Below, piece by piece: positions 47,901-59,100 of a DNA stretch of 64,000 nt. The notes under the pieces are model-generated. The model searched no databases, was not told where the DNA came from, and was given only the letters and a program-made list of their open reading frames with translations. Source of the stretch: Angiostrongylus vasorum (lineage: Eukaryota; Nematoda; Chromadorea; Rhabditida; Metastrongylidae); contig JADANN010000440.1 of NCBI GenBank assembly GCA_018806985.1, positions 682,001 to 746,000 on the forward strand, read 5' to 3'. A program made the translations under genes and the position numbers. Positions within the stretch are counted from its first letter, which is position 1. Each line of letters starts with the position of its first letter.

Positions 47901-50900
47901 TCTGCCAGCGGTCAAAACTGTACCACTGCGGACAATACAGAAGACTTGACGCACTTTTGAAGATGTTGGACATATTCACGATAGCACCGTCAGTTACAAA
48001 CTGTAGAGCTTTTATCATAAAACTATATGATGTAGAGGGCAGAAGCAAATAAGGAGCGAGCATCGCTGAACTAAAGACTGTCAGTTACCAATCGACAATC
48101 TCTGCGGAGAAGTTCAATTCTTCCATACGGCGAAATTTCCATTCTGCCAACCTACAGGATGTGTGAGAAGTACAGAAAAAAAAACTGACAGTAGATTTTT
48201 CCATCCAAAAGCTCACCTTAGAAAAATATATTTCAAGAAGAATTACTACTCCTTCTTCTAAATGCCCTTAACCACCAGGAAATGGAAAACGGCATGAGCA
48301 TTTAGGCATCCATCGTACTTAGTTTTCTTCTCTCCACCTAGGAACAATTTCATTTAAAAAATACGATTCTAAATGTTCGATGCAGTCGCTACCGTTCTCC
48401 CTTTAATGGTAGAAATTGTTGTAGTCCTCCGGGAATAGCAGCTAACCGGAAAAAAAATCAGCGAAGGTTTCGGATTGACGTGCAAATGCGGCGGCAATGT
48501 GGCCTTGCAATGATATCACCACTACTATAGCCCTAAGCAGATTTTCTTTGTACATCGCAATAAAACAAAAGCATCTGTGCGTTATATATTGCGTAGAAAT
48601 CCCGTTATTAAGTAATTCGGCGTCCTAGCGTTGATGTGGCTCTCTGAAAGCTATTGTTGCTCTTCGGTGAGCAGAAAACCTTCAGATGAAATGTACGAAA
48701 AAATTTTTCTTAAACTTGGGAACGCAGTGAAAAAAAATTTGGGAAAACCAGCTTCCGTATTCGCATTCATTGTGGCCTTTGTATCGTCCTTGTTATGTAT
48801 CGACCGGCATCACAGTGTAAACGCGCAGCCAATGAATAGCACTCAAAATTGTGCACAAACGTGGTCGTTCATCATCGTCTGTTTAAAACATTTTGGAGAA
48901 CTCTAAGATCTTCGTGTGGCCATTGTCAGATCATAGTAGTCATAGTGTCAGACCATAACGTGTTCTGACTACATTAACGCCAATTCCTAGAGGGTTTTCT
49001 ACTTTTATGACGTGACCTTCCTCCCTATTCATTAAATTAGTATTTTTCGTCCGGTTACAATCTCGCTTCACAAATAGTTTAAGGACAATCGAATATTAGT
49101 AGTGGGTCGATCTACACACCCCAGTCAACGTCCATCCGTACTGCACTAGCACCTAGGAGTTCGCGTGGTAAGAATGGCATGATTACTGATCGATGCATGT
49201 TAGAATTTTTCTCTGTAGAATAAAAACCTCTATTCAGATAGAGGCGCCAGACGAAACTCTTCTCCTTATTCATCAAGGGTTGGTTCTATTGATTAACAAT
49301 TTTTGAAACTATTTCTATCAACACTCATAAAATTTATTCGGCATATTTTCTAATGGTGTTGAAGCTCGCGTGGATATTGATTGGAAAAAATTGATATCAG
49401 TAACAAACACGTCTCTTAAATAACTCAGTGGAACTACTAGCATTCTACTTTTTTAAAAGCTTTTTTTCCAACCTGAAACAAAGTTTATTAAGACTCCGAA
49501 CCGTTCTTGCACAATAGAATGTCTCTGTGAGATCAGTGGCTTCAGTTAGACATCTTTCTGGTGACAACAGCAGCTTGAAGGGACTTCTTACAAATTCCCG
49601 TTTTTGCACAATAAATGTCTCTGTGAGAACAGCTCGAAGGCGCTTCTCACAAATCTAAACTTAGAAAAACGAAATCCAAAACTTGAAATTCCTCCACATC
49701 GAGATTTTACAAGGAAGATTTTTTAATAAAGACGTCGGCGATGATCAAAGATCTTAAATCTAACCAAGCCGCACTTCAAAAAAACCTTAAAGTCCTTCGT
49801 GTAGTGCTCTGCATTGTTTTCAGGTTCGTCGAGGTCTGTTTGGAAGACCAGCAGGTGAGAATCTTTTGGAAGATCGCCTTCAGTTTTTTACACAATGAAT
49901 GTTCTAGCTAGTCTTTTTTTTTAAATTACAGATCTTCAAAGTGGAACAGCTGTTGAAAATTCAGCTTTCTCCGCCAGGTTTTGTCCATAAATTTCAGTAA
50001 TATATAAGAAATGATTTATGGTATTAACCCTTGGTTGATCATATCCGTGATTGCACATCGAAATTTTATCAATTGTCATTGCAGTGGTTCAACTTTATCT
50101 GAAAGGGTGGGAGCGATTAAAAGACGTCTAGCTCAGTACGTGTGACAGTTCACATTTTTGAAAGAATATAGCCTGAAATAAAAACTAAGGTTTTCTAGGC
50201 AACAGGCCACTTCGACATCACCAAGCACACCTTTGCCATATTCTAGCCGAGGTTCTAGCAGAATCACGTGTCCTACAACACCCAGAGAGCGTCTTTCTGC
50301 TGAAAATAGCTCAAGAATTTCTACCGGACATCTCAACAATCAACGACAATCACCGTTCCTCAACGACACATCACTTCGAAGCAGCACACGATATAATAGA
50401 AGACGAAAAGACGTGCCATTGGAATGTTCAGGAAGCCAGTCAATTTTAGGAAGAAAACTGTTAATTGATACTCCGCAAGTCAGCTCAGGAAGACACTCTG
50501 TGGTCACTCCTGAACAAGGTTCCACTATAGAAGGTAGTATAACAGAGGGATATCAGAGGAGCAGTTTGGGTCGTGGGCCAAACCTCCACGTTCCGGTGCC
50601 TGAAAATTCATTACTACATTCGAGGAGTTTATCCAATCGAACACCTCGGCCAAGAAATCACGGCATAGGAACCGCTGATATTAACGACAATTCTATGAAA
50701 ATGGCTAATAACAGCCGTAGCTCTAACAGTCCTTGGTTGTCTTCTCGATGTCGCAAAAACCACAGGCCTTCATGTAATGAACAGAGTCTAGGACAGCATC
50801 CAACGTCGGCTCCTCCACCTTCATTCATGTCAACCTCGACTTCAGGAGGTTCACGAAGCGGAAGATTAGGGAAGGAATGCCCAAGACCCGGAGTGGTCGT

Positions 50901-51947
50901 CGAGCATCCTTTCGTCGCAGTTCAAGTCGAGAGAAAAAAATTAACAAGTGAGTGGTCCTAGAAAAGCAAAATGATAAAATAAAATCTACCAGTGCATCAG
51001 ATGTCGACCTCCCATTACCTCCAGACAGCAACCATTAACAAAAGTTTCCAGTTATAAAGGGAATTCTTATTCTTCTTTTTCGATGAATAACATGAACGGA
51101 TAGGAAATTGTTCGGATAAGAAGTATTGATGACCATAACAGCAGGAACAAAAAGCCTGAAATAGTTAAAATAGTTTTTATTGTTGGGTCAAGCTAAGACA
51201 TAAACTCTTCATTTCAGGAGAAACATGCGGAAATCGCCATACGATTCGAAACATCTTGCCACTAAAACTGCAGAGCCTCTTGTAAGATCGCGCACTTACT
51301 TGGATACTTGGATGGCCCATGTTCACTAGTTGTGCGGACCCCAGCATAATTTCCGTTCCTTGGAGATCTGCCGGTTTAGCAATTATGGTTCGCTGGAGGA
51401 CAATCTGGCCAAAAATCTGTCCCAGGTCGTCACCACCACAGGCAGTCGCCGCCCCTGTGGATCACAGGGAGATTTTCCACCATGCTACAAGTTCGATGCC
51501 AGGGGCCGTGGTGGGTCCTGGTATTGGTTTACTCCTAGCTAGGCTTCCTCATGAAAACGCCGGACTCCTTCTCACCTTGGGAGGCCCTGATAGGGGATGA
51601 ATCCCTCCGCTATTCATCGCAGCCGGACAGCCAGGAACACCTCCCAGCCACGATGAGGCGGTAAACCGTTGGGAGGTGTAAGATCACTAGCTTAATCAAA
51701 CTAGTTAAGAACAAAGGAACAAAGAGATTAAATGAACAAAAGAATAAAAAACATATTTCAAGCTTTCCTTCTTTTTTTTCTTGTTTCTCACAGGAACTCG
51801 AAATTGCAGACGCTATCACAACAACCAACGCAAGCCGGCTCTCCCGACACTCGATCAGATGAGCGCGACTTCAGTCGAGCTAAGGATCCCACATCGCCAC
51901 AACTTCACACAGCGTCAGTAGCCAGCATTTCATCCTTTTTCAAATAA
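35928..51947 (+). CDS. Large many-exon gene for a Ser/Thr/Pro/Arg-rich protein
   Basis: 5' exons with compatible phases: 35928-36028, 36068-36214, 37121-37241, 37307-37344, 38327-38447, 38513-38550, 39417-39596. Likely middle exons: 41691-41766, 42456-42543, 42612-42669, 43105-43899 (with one frame change), 46152-46193, 46303-46344, 46484-46534. 3' exons: 49824-49854, 49932-49977, 50085-50135, 50199-50947, 51218-51281, 51794-51947, which together are 1095 bases in frame. The first exon is hydrophobic (MMVGLIPFLLVC), and exon 2 is helical (VNRIINNAIDQLEDVMTG). The rest is low-complexity Ser/Thr/Pro/Arg with a recurrent TAR/TAK/TAN motif. The 250-codon exon at 50199 is typical (SSRGSSRITCPTTPRERLSA). 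Middle phases are not fully resolved, so exons are missing or miscalled between 39597 and 49823. The product is probably intrinsically disordered. No family recognised. One or two genes remain possible. Confidence 0.6.
36490..36774 (-). repeat. Family A tRNA-like SINE, copy 6
   Basis: Left copy of the duplicated unit. It shares with copy 7 the diagnostic GTTTGAAGGTGATGAGTGCA and GGAGTGATGGAACGCTTGGT not seen in other copies. Confidence 0.88.
37706..37982 (-). repeat. Family A tRNA-like SINE, copy 7
   Basis: Nearly identical to copy 6, as expected for a product of the segmental duplication. Confidence 0.88.
38855..39103 (-). repeat. Family A tRNA-like SINE, copy 8
   Basis: Directly abuts the right end of duplication unit 2 (TCTACAAT then GAAGCTCTCGGCG). 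It lacks the copy 6/7 diagnostic changes, so it is a separate insertion. Confidence 0.85.
39857..40552. repeat. Two direct and one inverted family B copy forming a long hairpin
   Basis: Copies at 39857-40100 and 40167-40370 are minus-oriented and almost identical. A third at 40410-40552 is their reverse complement. Copy 2 and copy 3 form arms of roughly 150 bases separated by about 45 bases (40371-40412). That spacer is itself complementary to 40061-40105. All lie inside an intron of the Ser-rich gene, so its pre-mRNA would contain the fold-back. Confidence 0.85.
40730..40780 (+). repeat. CTGANGA-like motif, copy 6
   Basis: The + strand reads TTGAAGA, A, GGC-AAATCC-GCC, then GACACGTCAACTG. 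Both conserved strands carry a substitution. Confidence 0.45.
40901..41188 (+). repeat. Family A tRNA-like SINE, copy 9
   Basis: Head GACGCGTGTGGCGCAGTGGT, tail CTTTATCCTTTTATCCTTTA. It is in an intron of the Ser-rich gene, opposite in orientation to copies 6-8. Confidence 0.88.
41975..42355 (+). repeat. Family C interspersed repeat, copy 4
   Basis: It starts TATTTGGATACTTGGATGGC and ends CCAGCCACGATGAGACGGTA. It lies in an intron of the Ser-rich gene. Confidence 0.8.
43900..46151. other. Putative intron or intergenic gap within the Ser-rich gene
   Basis: No clear exon was found. Two tRNA-like repeats adjoin at 45600-45960 (B-box-like GAATCGAACTC on the minus strand), producing open frames of 83 and 119 codons on opposite strands that I take as repeat translations. 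At least one exon may be missed, because 43899 ends in phase 0 and 46152 needs phase 1. Confidence 0.45.
46535..46536 (+). other. Non-canonical GC donor splice site
   Basis: The exon 46484-46534 ends GCAGGAG followed by GCAAGT. The phase (1) matches the two preceding mini-exons, so a GC-AG intron is the simplest reading. Confidence 0.5.
47000..47270 (-). repeat. Degenerate family A-like SINE
   Basis: It keeps GTCGATCAATTCCTAAGAGA..TGTATTCGACTCC..AAGCATC at the left and CTGCGCCACATGCATTT at the right. Confidence 0.6.
47322..47695 (+). repeat. Family C interspersed repeat, copy 5
   Basis: Near full length, from GGTACTTGAACGGTCCGTCC to CGATGAGGAGGTAAACCATT, in an intron of the Ser-rich gene. 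Confidence 0.85.
47700..49823. other. Putative intron of the Ser-rich gene, nothing recognised
   Basis: A 91-codon frame at 48631-48906 holds a hydrophobic stretch (ASVFAFIVAFVSSLLCI) but has no splice context or phase fit. No repeat family member was identified. Confidence 0.4.
51298..51682 (+). repeat. Family C interspersed repeat, copy 6
   Basis: It starts ACTTGGATACTTGGATGGCC and ends GATGAGGCGGTAAACCGTTG, in the last intron of the Ser-rich gene. Confidence 0.85.
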
Positions 51948-52183
51948 ACTGACTTTTTACACCGTGATTGTCTACAAAAACGCTGTAATTTCCCACTAAG
52001 AATCTACTATACTAAAAATGTGAGAAGTTAGTTTGACGACTTCCATAGTGGACGTAGCTTATTCTTGGCTAATACTCCCTCATTGCTAGAGATTTAGAGG
52101 CGGTTTGTCGTTTAGCTATGCGTTGTATCCCTAACCAAAAAGCCACGTTGCGTTTGAGTCCTGTGACAACCAGGCTGTTTCAG

Positions 52184-52506
52184 AGGATGAGCTTCCTACC
52201 TCTTCTTCTGTGGTGGATTCACTTATATCGTTTTCATATTCAATTAAATCTATATGTGTATCTCTCGATGTACCTGGAATGTGTTCATTACGTCATGATT
52301 GTCCATTCGGCCGAAATCCTACAATGAAAAGTTGGTGGAATGTTCATGGAAGACGGTTCAGCTTATCCCAAATAAGCCAAGAAAATACTGAGGAGTATAA
52401 CAATGTAACCCGTAATAGGACCCACAGAGCTAGCAGCAACCATTTCGTTTCCATTAAAGTTAGACGTAAAAGGCTTCGTATGCATGGTCTATCGCGCGCG
52501 CATTAA
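52184..52506 (+). CDS. Possible alternative terminal exon of the Ser-rich gene
   Basis: An acceptor GTTTCAG at 52177-52183 opens a 107-codon frame to a stop at 52504. The frame is Ser/Asn/Arg-rich (ENTEEYNNVTRNRTHRASS, then KVRRKRLRMHG), like the neighbouring gene. The phase would fit splicing from the donor at 50948, skipping the two usual last exons. Without transcript evidence it could equally be an orphan frame. Confidence 0.3.
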
Positions 52507-52594
52507 GAACGAATGCAGACTTTATTGAGACCAGTTGGATTACGAAACAGATTATTGTTGGCAGTGTGTAATCAGCTTAAATCTAGTGAAATAG

Positions 52595-53024
52595 ATGACT
52601 TGGAAATTAGGTGAAAGAGTGATAGCGAGAACTAATAAGGATTCCGATTTCAGTATCGATGATTACGATCTCAAACTTGGAAGTATTACGGCCGAAGAAA
52701 TTGCGAATTTACAGCGTGGAGGAAACATTGTTATCCATGAACAAAATTCTGACGGCACAGTTAAGGTGGTGACGAGATAAGACTATGTATCTAAGTTCTG
52801 ACTTTTTCCCAATGTTCAGTTTCGCTTGTCAATAATCTCAGCGTGTGTTGATTCCAGTGATTTTACTCATCGTGACTTTTCCAGTGTTGAATTTTCAGCT
52901 AGAAGTTCACCTTTCGTGTAATCTGAACACGACCGGTCACATGAAAATTAGCGGGCATGCGCCAAGCGGTCTTTGTCCGAAGAAGGTGACAGTCAATGGA
53001 AAAGCGATTTGGACAGAGAGCTAA
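52595..53024 (+). CDS. Small two-exon protein, unrecognised
   Basis: Exons 52595-52765 (57 codons, starting ATG ACT TGG) and 52899-53024 (41 codons plus stop) join in phase 0 with donor AAG|GTGGTG and a strong acceptor ATTTTCAG, giving 98 aa. The first part is acidic-polar (SIDDYDLKLGSITAEEIANL, GGNIVIHEQNSDG). The second has two Cys and a beta-rich look (LEVHLSCNLNTTGHMKISG, GLCPKKVTVNGKAIWTES). There is no signal peptide at this ATG, and an upstream exon cannot be excluded. AATAAA follows at 53157. No family recognised. Confidence 0.55.
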
Positions 53025-53156
53025 AGATCAGAACGAAGCTCTTCAACTGACTTGTCATCCATTTTCGCGACTGTTCTCGGCTCCAGTTTTCTGACACTAC
53101 GTCGATAGCCTGCTTTGATACTCCGTTTCCCACACACTTTTTATCTCAATGTCAGA

Positions 53157-53162
53157 ATAAAG
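53157..53162 (+). terminator. Polyadenylation signal AATAAA
   Basis: It lies 132 bases after the stop of the small two-exon gene. Confidence 0.5.
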
Positions 53163-53164
53163 TT

Positions 53165-55240
53165 GCTACTCGGCGCAATGAATGAAGTAGCTGTTTATTA
53201 AAAAAGAACTATTACATCAGTTCATATTGCAGCCTTACGGCTCGTTTTTTTTTCTCCAGAGTTATTCAGCCTATGTAAGAAGTCATGTAGTACTGTCACT
53301 TGGTAAAGAATCCAAAACTCGTCGTATATTACGCAGTTTGTTTGTTGGCATATCGGAGCGACCACCTACTCCCACTAACTATCAATTGCAGCACATTACA
53401 CTGCGTTCGTATTCAAGTTGACTTATAGCAGTTATATTTAATTCATTTGGCATGGATTCATGACGCATCTTTTAGTGATTGACTAGTGCCGAACCATTCG
53501 TTTGTTCCCTTCCCAGCTTACATCCGCTTAAAGAAAACTGCACTTTTTAAATTTATAGGTGTCCCTCCCAGAATTTGGTACTCTAGTCGTTAAAAACTTT
53601 TTTCTAAATGATTACTTAACGTAATAAATAGTCGATCTTACCCAGTAGATCTGTTAATGATTAGAAGCTCTTAGTTACTTCAACAGAAGCAAATAGATGA
53701 CAATTAGGTCATACACCCATAGCACGGAGATATCCGAACTCTCAGCTGATTCGATTGCGTACCACTTGTTGTATAGGTGGCATCTACACCCTAGGTGACC
53801 ATAATGGCATTCTGCATGGTTTTTTTCGACACTTTGGGTCGTCGCCGTAGCGTGCGACCTTTCGCGCAGCACAAGTCAGCCCTTTCAGTGGCCGTGGGAA
53901 CATATCACTCGTTCCGCATAGGTTACTGATCATTAGTTAAGTGTAAATCATCGAAACAGGCGATGAAGTTCATAAACTAGTTATTAATCAAGTTATTTCA
54001 CTTACTGGGAAGAATTTCTTATGATGTATAAAAGATTCTTTTCACAGACCTTAGGAAATCTTAGCACTGAGCAAATTTGTGATTGTCCGTTCCTGAACAA
54101 TTTGAAATGGAGAAAAAAAACAGAAAAGAGTCGCAGACACAAAAGCATAAAGAGAGTTTAAAAAAGAACGAATTAAAGATGGGAGACCAGCAAGAATATT
54201 GGTATCATGCGAATCAATTGTATGACAGCTAGCCAGCAGGAGTAAAATGTGTTATTTCTTATTACTTTTTCTCAAAAAGGAAGTAGCGAGACATGAACTT
54301 CCATAGAGATCAAGTGTGCTTATAGGCAGCTGCTTAGAACTTCCTACAATAGACATAGAGCTTATTTGTTAGGGATGATCCTGAACCAAGTTCATTGCAT
54401 ATCCGAACATATGTGCAGTACTTACCCTGTGTACTCTCACACAGAAAGATCATTCTTCGACCTCTTCTACATGTCAAGCAAAGTAGACGGTTACCTCTTA
54501 TATATGACTAGCACTCTATCCGCTATTTGGAGGCAACTGGAGCCTTGCGAGTAACCGGCATGAAACCCTTCATGAAAGGGGATCTACGGAATAGTTATCA
54601 AACAGCCAGATTTTATACATAGTATCATCCAAATCAAATCCAACAATCGTTCAAACAATGGCTAATATCAAGAAATACCGAGATTTTTGCTAACTAAAGC
54701 TCCAACATGGTAGTAACACAGGCCATTCCTTTGGTATCCAATAAGGTCGCACACCTGTATAAGTCTGATGAATTTGCCGCTTTACACCCTTTTGCTGCAA
54801 CTACACCACCGCTGTGTCCACCATGTTACATCAGAACAACTTGATGCGAAAAGACATAAGCGATTCTATTCTCAATTCTCAATTTCAATTCTCTAGCTGT
54901 TCTACAAACAGACAGGCTCAGAATGTAAGCTCTGAGCTGAACAACGAGGCCGCTCTGCTGCTTTCGTTTTATCTGACGCACGCATAACCAAACTGAATTG
55001 AATGGAACGATTTTTTTTTGCATAGGACTAATTGAAGGTCATAAGTTGTTGCGACAACATTCGATTCGTTTCGTCTGATGCATAACCAAACCGAAATGGA
55101 ACGGTTTTCTTTTGCATAGGATTATTGAAGGCCATAAGTTGTTGCGACAATATTCGAATGTTATAGAAAGATAGACAACAATATTCTTGTTGTAAGTCTT
55201 CCAATAAGCATATTTTGACAGGTGATCTCTTTTTGACTAG
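53165..55240. other. Intergenic, nothing recognised
   Basis: Frames on both strands stay under 70 codons. A short duplicated segment (AAGTTGTTGCGACAACATTCG at 55041 and AAGTTGTTGCGACAATATTCG at 55136, each preceded by a TTTTTTGCATAGGA-like block) is the only structure noted. Confidence 0.45.
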
Positions 55241-55299
55241 TGCTCCACTCAAAGATATTCCTCGACTCGATATGAGTACGAAGGTCCACAACGCGAGGA

Positions 55300-55360
55300 C
55301 GAGGGACTGTGGACCACCGACGTGGACCACCGTCTCTGAAGAAGATGAAGGCGTTGAAAC
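55300..55360 (+). repeat. CTGANGA-stem-GAAAC motif, copy 7
   Basis: The + strand reads CTGAAGA, A, stem GATG/CGTT with AAGG loop, GAAACACTATCC. It is preceded by GTGGACCACCGT as in family D. Confidence 0.5.
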
Positions 55361-55429
55361 ACTATCCGCAAAAAAGTTGCAACCTCATGTAAACTGAACA
55401 ATCTGGAGAAATGTATTGATTATCCATGT

Positions 55430-56065
55430 GCAGGCTAAGTGACAGTCGACTTAGTAAAGTATTGCTCTAAGAAATCTCTTTAATAATATGTCTTGTATTC
55501 TTACCTATTGACAAGAAATCCTAGTCATGTTGTAAACGATCGCAAACGAAAGGTGAGCGCGAGGGCAGAGGTTGCGGCGTAAAGACGATCATCCCAAGTA
55601 TTTTTCCCACGAAATTTCTAAGTGAAATTCTATGGTTCTACAATTCCGGGAAACGATAAGCGCACAATTCGAAATCGTCATAGACCATGAGAAGAACGAA
55701 AGCAAATGTGGACTAAAGCTGCATAGACGTGCACGATGGGATGGCAGATGACTGAAGTACAGGAGTGCAAAAAACTAGGCTAAAAATTATAGAACCTACT
55801 GCATCTGAAGTAATCAGAAAAATTTTTGTATGGTTAGGACTCCGTGTCAATCATCAATCACTCTACGATGACCTTCGAAACCACTGGCAGTTAACAGCTT
55901 CGCATGTCAAACACATCTCAACCGATAGAATAGTTGATAAAGTGGGGACACAATGCGCCCACCTAATACTATCGATGATTTCGCGTCAAGGTTGAGAGGA
56001 GAAATAAACGATTTCTTGCGAACAAGTTGCCGAACTTGATTACTAAATGGATGACCTTAAAGAGA
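55430..56065. other. Upstream region of the decapeptide gene, nothing recognised
   Basis: A 76-codon frame at 55765-55995 starts with GTG and shows no splice or family evidence. No member of families A-E was seen. Confidence 0.4.
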
Positions 56066-56071
56066 CTGTGG

Positions 56072-56077
56072 TATAAA
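56072..56077 (+). promoter_or_regulatory. TATA box of the decapeptide gene
   Basis: TATAAA, 45 bases before the ATG, within GTGGTATAAAAACTCC. The spacing implies a very short 5' UTR. Confidence 0.6.
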
Positions 56078-56116
56078 AACTCCAACCCATCTATTATTGT
56101 ACATCTCCGCAAAAAA

Positions 56117-59100
56117 ATGCGGATTGTCTGGATTGTAGCTCTACTTTTCACTGGAAGCTGGTAAGTTCTTAGGTTTCCTTATTGTCATGAACACTTCAAA
56201 CACTGACTAATAAAACATAGAGCAGTAAATAATGGACGTTTTTCAGTCAATATGCCACATTTGAAGACGACTTAAGAAACAGAGGTTCGTATCAAAGCGG
56301 TGAGTTCTTAGAACTATCATTACTTACTTGATACTTGATACTTGAACGACTCGTCATCACAAGTTGTGCGGGCTCCAGCATAATCACCACTTTTTGGAGA
56401 TTCGCTGGTTAAGCCATTGTGGTTCCCTGGAATCCCGAGGAAAGCATGGCCAAAGTCTGCCCCGGGTCGTCACCACGACTGGCAGCCGCAGCACTTGTGG
56501 ATCAGAGGGAGATTTACCACCATGCGACCTTGATACCAAGACAGTGGTGGCTCCCTGGTATTGGTCTACTCTCAGTTAGGCTTCCTGATGGAAACGCCGG
56601 TCTCCTTCTCAGCTTGGGAGACCCTACCGGGGAGACGAATCCCACCGCTGTACATCTCAGCCCAACACCCAGCACCACCTCCCAGCCATGATGAGGCGGC
56701 AAACCGTTGGGAGGAGAACTATCACTTCAAAATTTAACTCGAGAGCAATAAAGCGAGTCCCTTGAGTCATACAGCATTCCAAGTATTCCAAATATCATGA
56801 AATGAAAGAAGTGGAACTATAGCGCAAACACAAAATTGCTAAGTCTACGAGGAGAAAGTTATGGCTTCGGCGGAGGAAGTAAAGGTAGTAGTATCGTTAA
56901 AATTAGCACACGATAGTCGTTTCCCCGATTTTTCTATATTTCATCATCATGATAAGTGTTGCAGAATACGCCGTTGCTCCGCCAGCATATCATTTTGAAC
57001 CGTCTCCACCGTCAAGAAGATATGAAGGACCTACATCACCACCTAATGGTTATGAAAAAGCCACCTCAGCCACCAGGAACATACGAACCACCTACAACCT
57101 CAACAGGAAGATATGAACGACCTACGTCCCCACCTAATGGTTATGAAAAGCCACCTCAGCCTCCAGGAAGATATGAGCCTCCTACCTCTCCACCAGGAAA
57201 ATATGAACGACCTACGTCACCAACTGATGATTATGAAAAGCCACCTCAGCCACCAAAAACATATGAAACACCTACATCCCCACCAGGAAGATATGAACGA
57301 CCTACGTCCCCACCTAATGGTTATGAAAAGCCACCTCAGCCTCCAGGAAGATATGAGTCACCTACCTCTCCACCAGGAAAATATGAACGACCTACGTCCA
57401 CACCTGATGATTACGAAAAGCCACCTCAGCCACCAGGAAGATATGAACCGTCTCCACCGTCAGGAAGGTATGAACAACCTACATCCCCACCTGATGGTTA
57501 CGAAAAGCCACCTCAGCCACCAGGAAGATATGAACCACCTACGTCTCCACCAGGAAGATATGAACGACCTACATCACCACCTGATGATTACGAAAAGCCA
57601 CCTCAGCCACCAGGAAGATATGAAGCACCTACGTCTCCACCAGGAAGATATGAACGACCTACATCCCCACCCTGATGGCTACGAAAAGCCACCTCAGCCA
57701 CCAGGAAGATATGAACCACCTACGTCTCCACCTGATCGTTATGAGAAGCCACCTCAGCCACCAGGAAGATATGAGCCTCCTACCTCTCCACCAAGACGAT
57801 ATGAACCACCTACGTCTCCACCAGGAAGATATGAACGACCTACATCACCACCTGATGGTTACGAAAACCCACCTCAGCCACCAGGAAAATATGAACCGTC
57901 TCCACCGTCAGGAAGGTATGAACAACCTACATCCCCTCCTGATGGCTACGAAAAAGCCACCTCAGCCTCCAGGAAGATATGAGCCTCCCTACGTCTCCAC
58001 CAGGAAGATATGATCGACCTACATCCCCACCTGATGATTATGAAAAGCCACCTCAGCCACCAGGAAGATATGAACCACCTACGTCTCCACCAGGAAGATA
58101 TGAACCACCCACGTCTCCACCAGGAAGATATGAACCACCTACGTTACCACCAGGAAAATATGATCGACCTACATCCCCACCTGATGGTTATGAAAAGCCA
58201 CCTCAGCCACCAGGAAGATATGAACCACCTACGTCTCCACCAGGAAGATATGAACCACCTACGTCATCACCAGGAAAATATGAACGACCTACATCCCCAC
58301 CTGATGGTTACGAAAAGCCACCTCAGCCACCAGGAAAATATGAACCGTCTCCACCGTCAGGAAGGTATGAGCAACCTACATCCCCACCCTGATGGTTACG
58401 AAAAGCCACCTCAGCCACCAGGAAGATATGAACTACCTACGTCACCACCAGAAAAAATATGATCGACCTACATCCCCACCTGATGGTTATGAAAAGTCAC
58501 CTCAGCCACCAAGAAGATATGAACCACCTACGTCACCACCAGAAAAATATGATCGACCCTACATCCCCACCTGATGGTTATGAAAAATCACCTCAGCCAC
58601 CAGGAAGACATGAACCACCCACGTCTCCACCAGGAAGATATGAACCACCTACGTCTCCACCAGGAAGATATGAACCACCTACGTCTCCACCAGGAAGATA
58701 TGAACCACCTACGTCACCACCAGAAAAATATGATCGACCTACATCCCCACCTGATGGTTATGAAAAGTCACCTCAGCCACCAAGAAGATATGAACCACCT
58801 ACGTCACCACCAGAAAAAATATGATCGACCTACATCCCCCACCTGATGGTTATGAAAAATCACCTCAGCCACCAGGAAGACATGAACCACCTACGTCTCC
58901 ACCAGGAAGATATGAACCACCTACGTCTCCACCAGGAAGATATGAACCACCTACGTCACCACCAGAAAAAATATGATCGACCTACATCCCCACCTGATGG
59001 TTATGAAAAGTCACCTCAGCCACCAGGAAGATATGAACCACCTACGTCTCCACCAGGAAGATATGAACCACCTACGTCTCCACCAGGAAGATATGAACCA

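Noticed and set aside
48631..48906. 91-codon frame with a hydrophobic segment
   Set aside because: It starts with a non-ATG codon, has no donor or acceptor that fits the host gene's phases and has no recognisable family.
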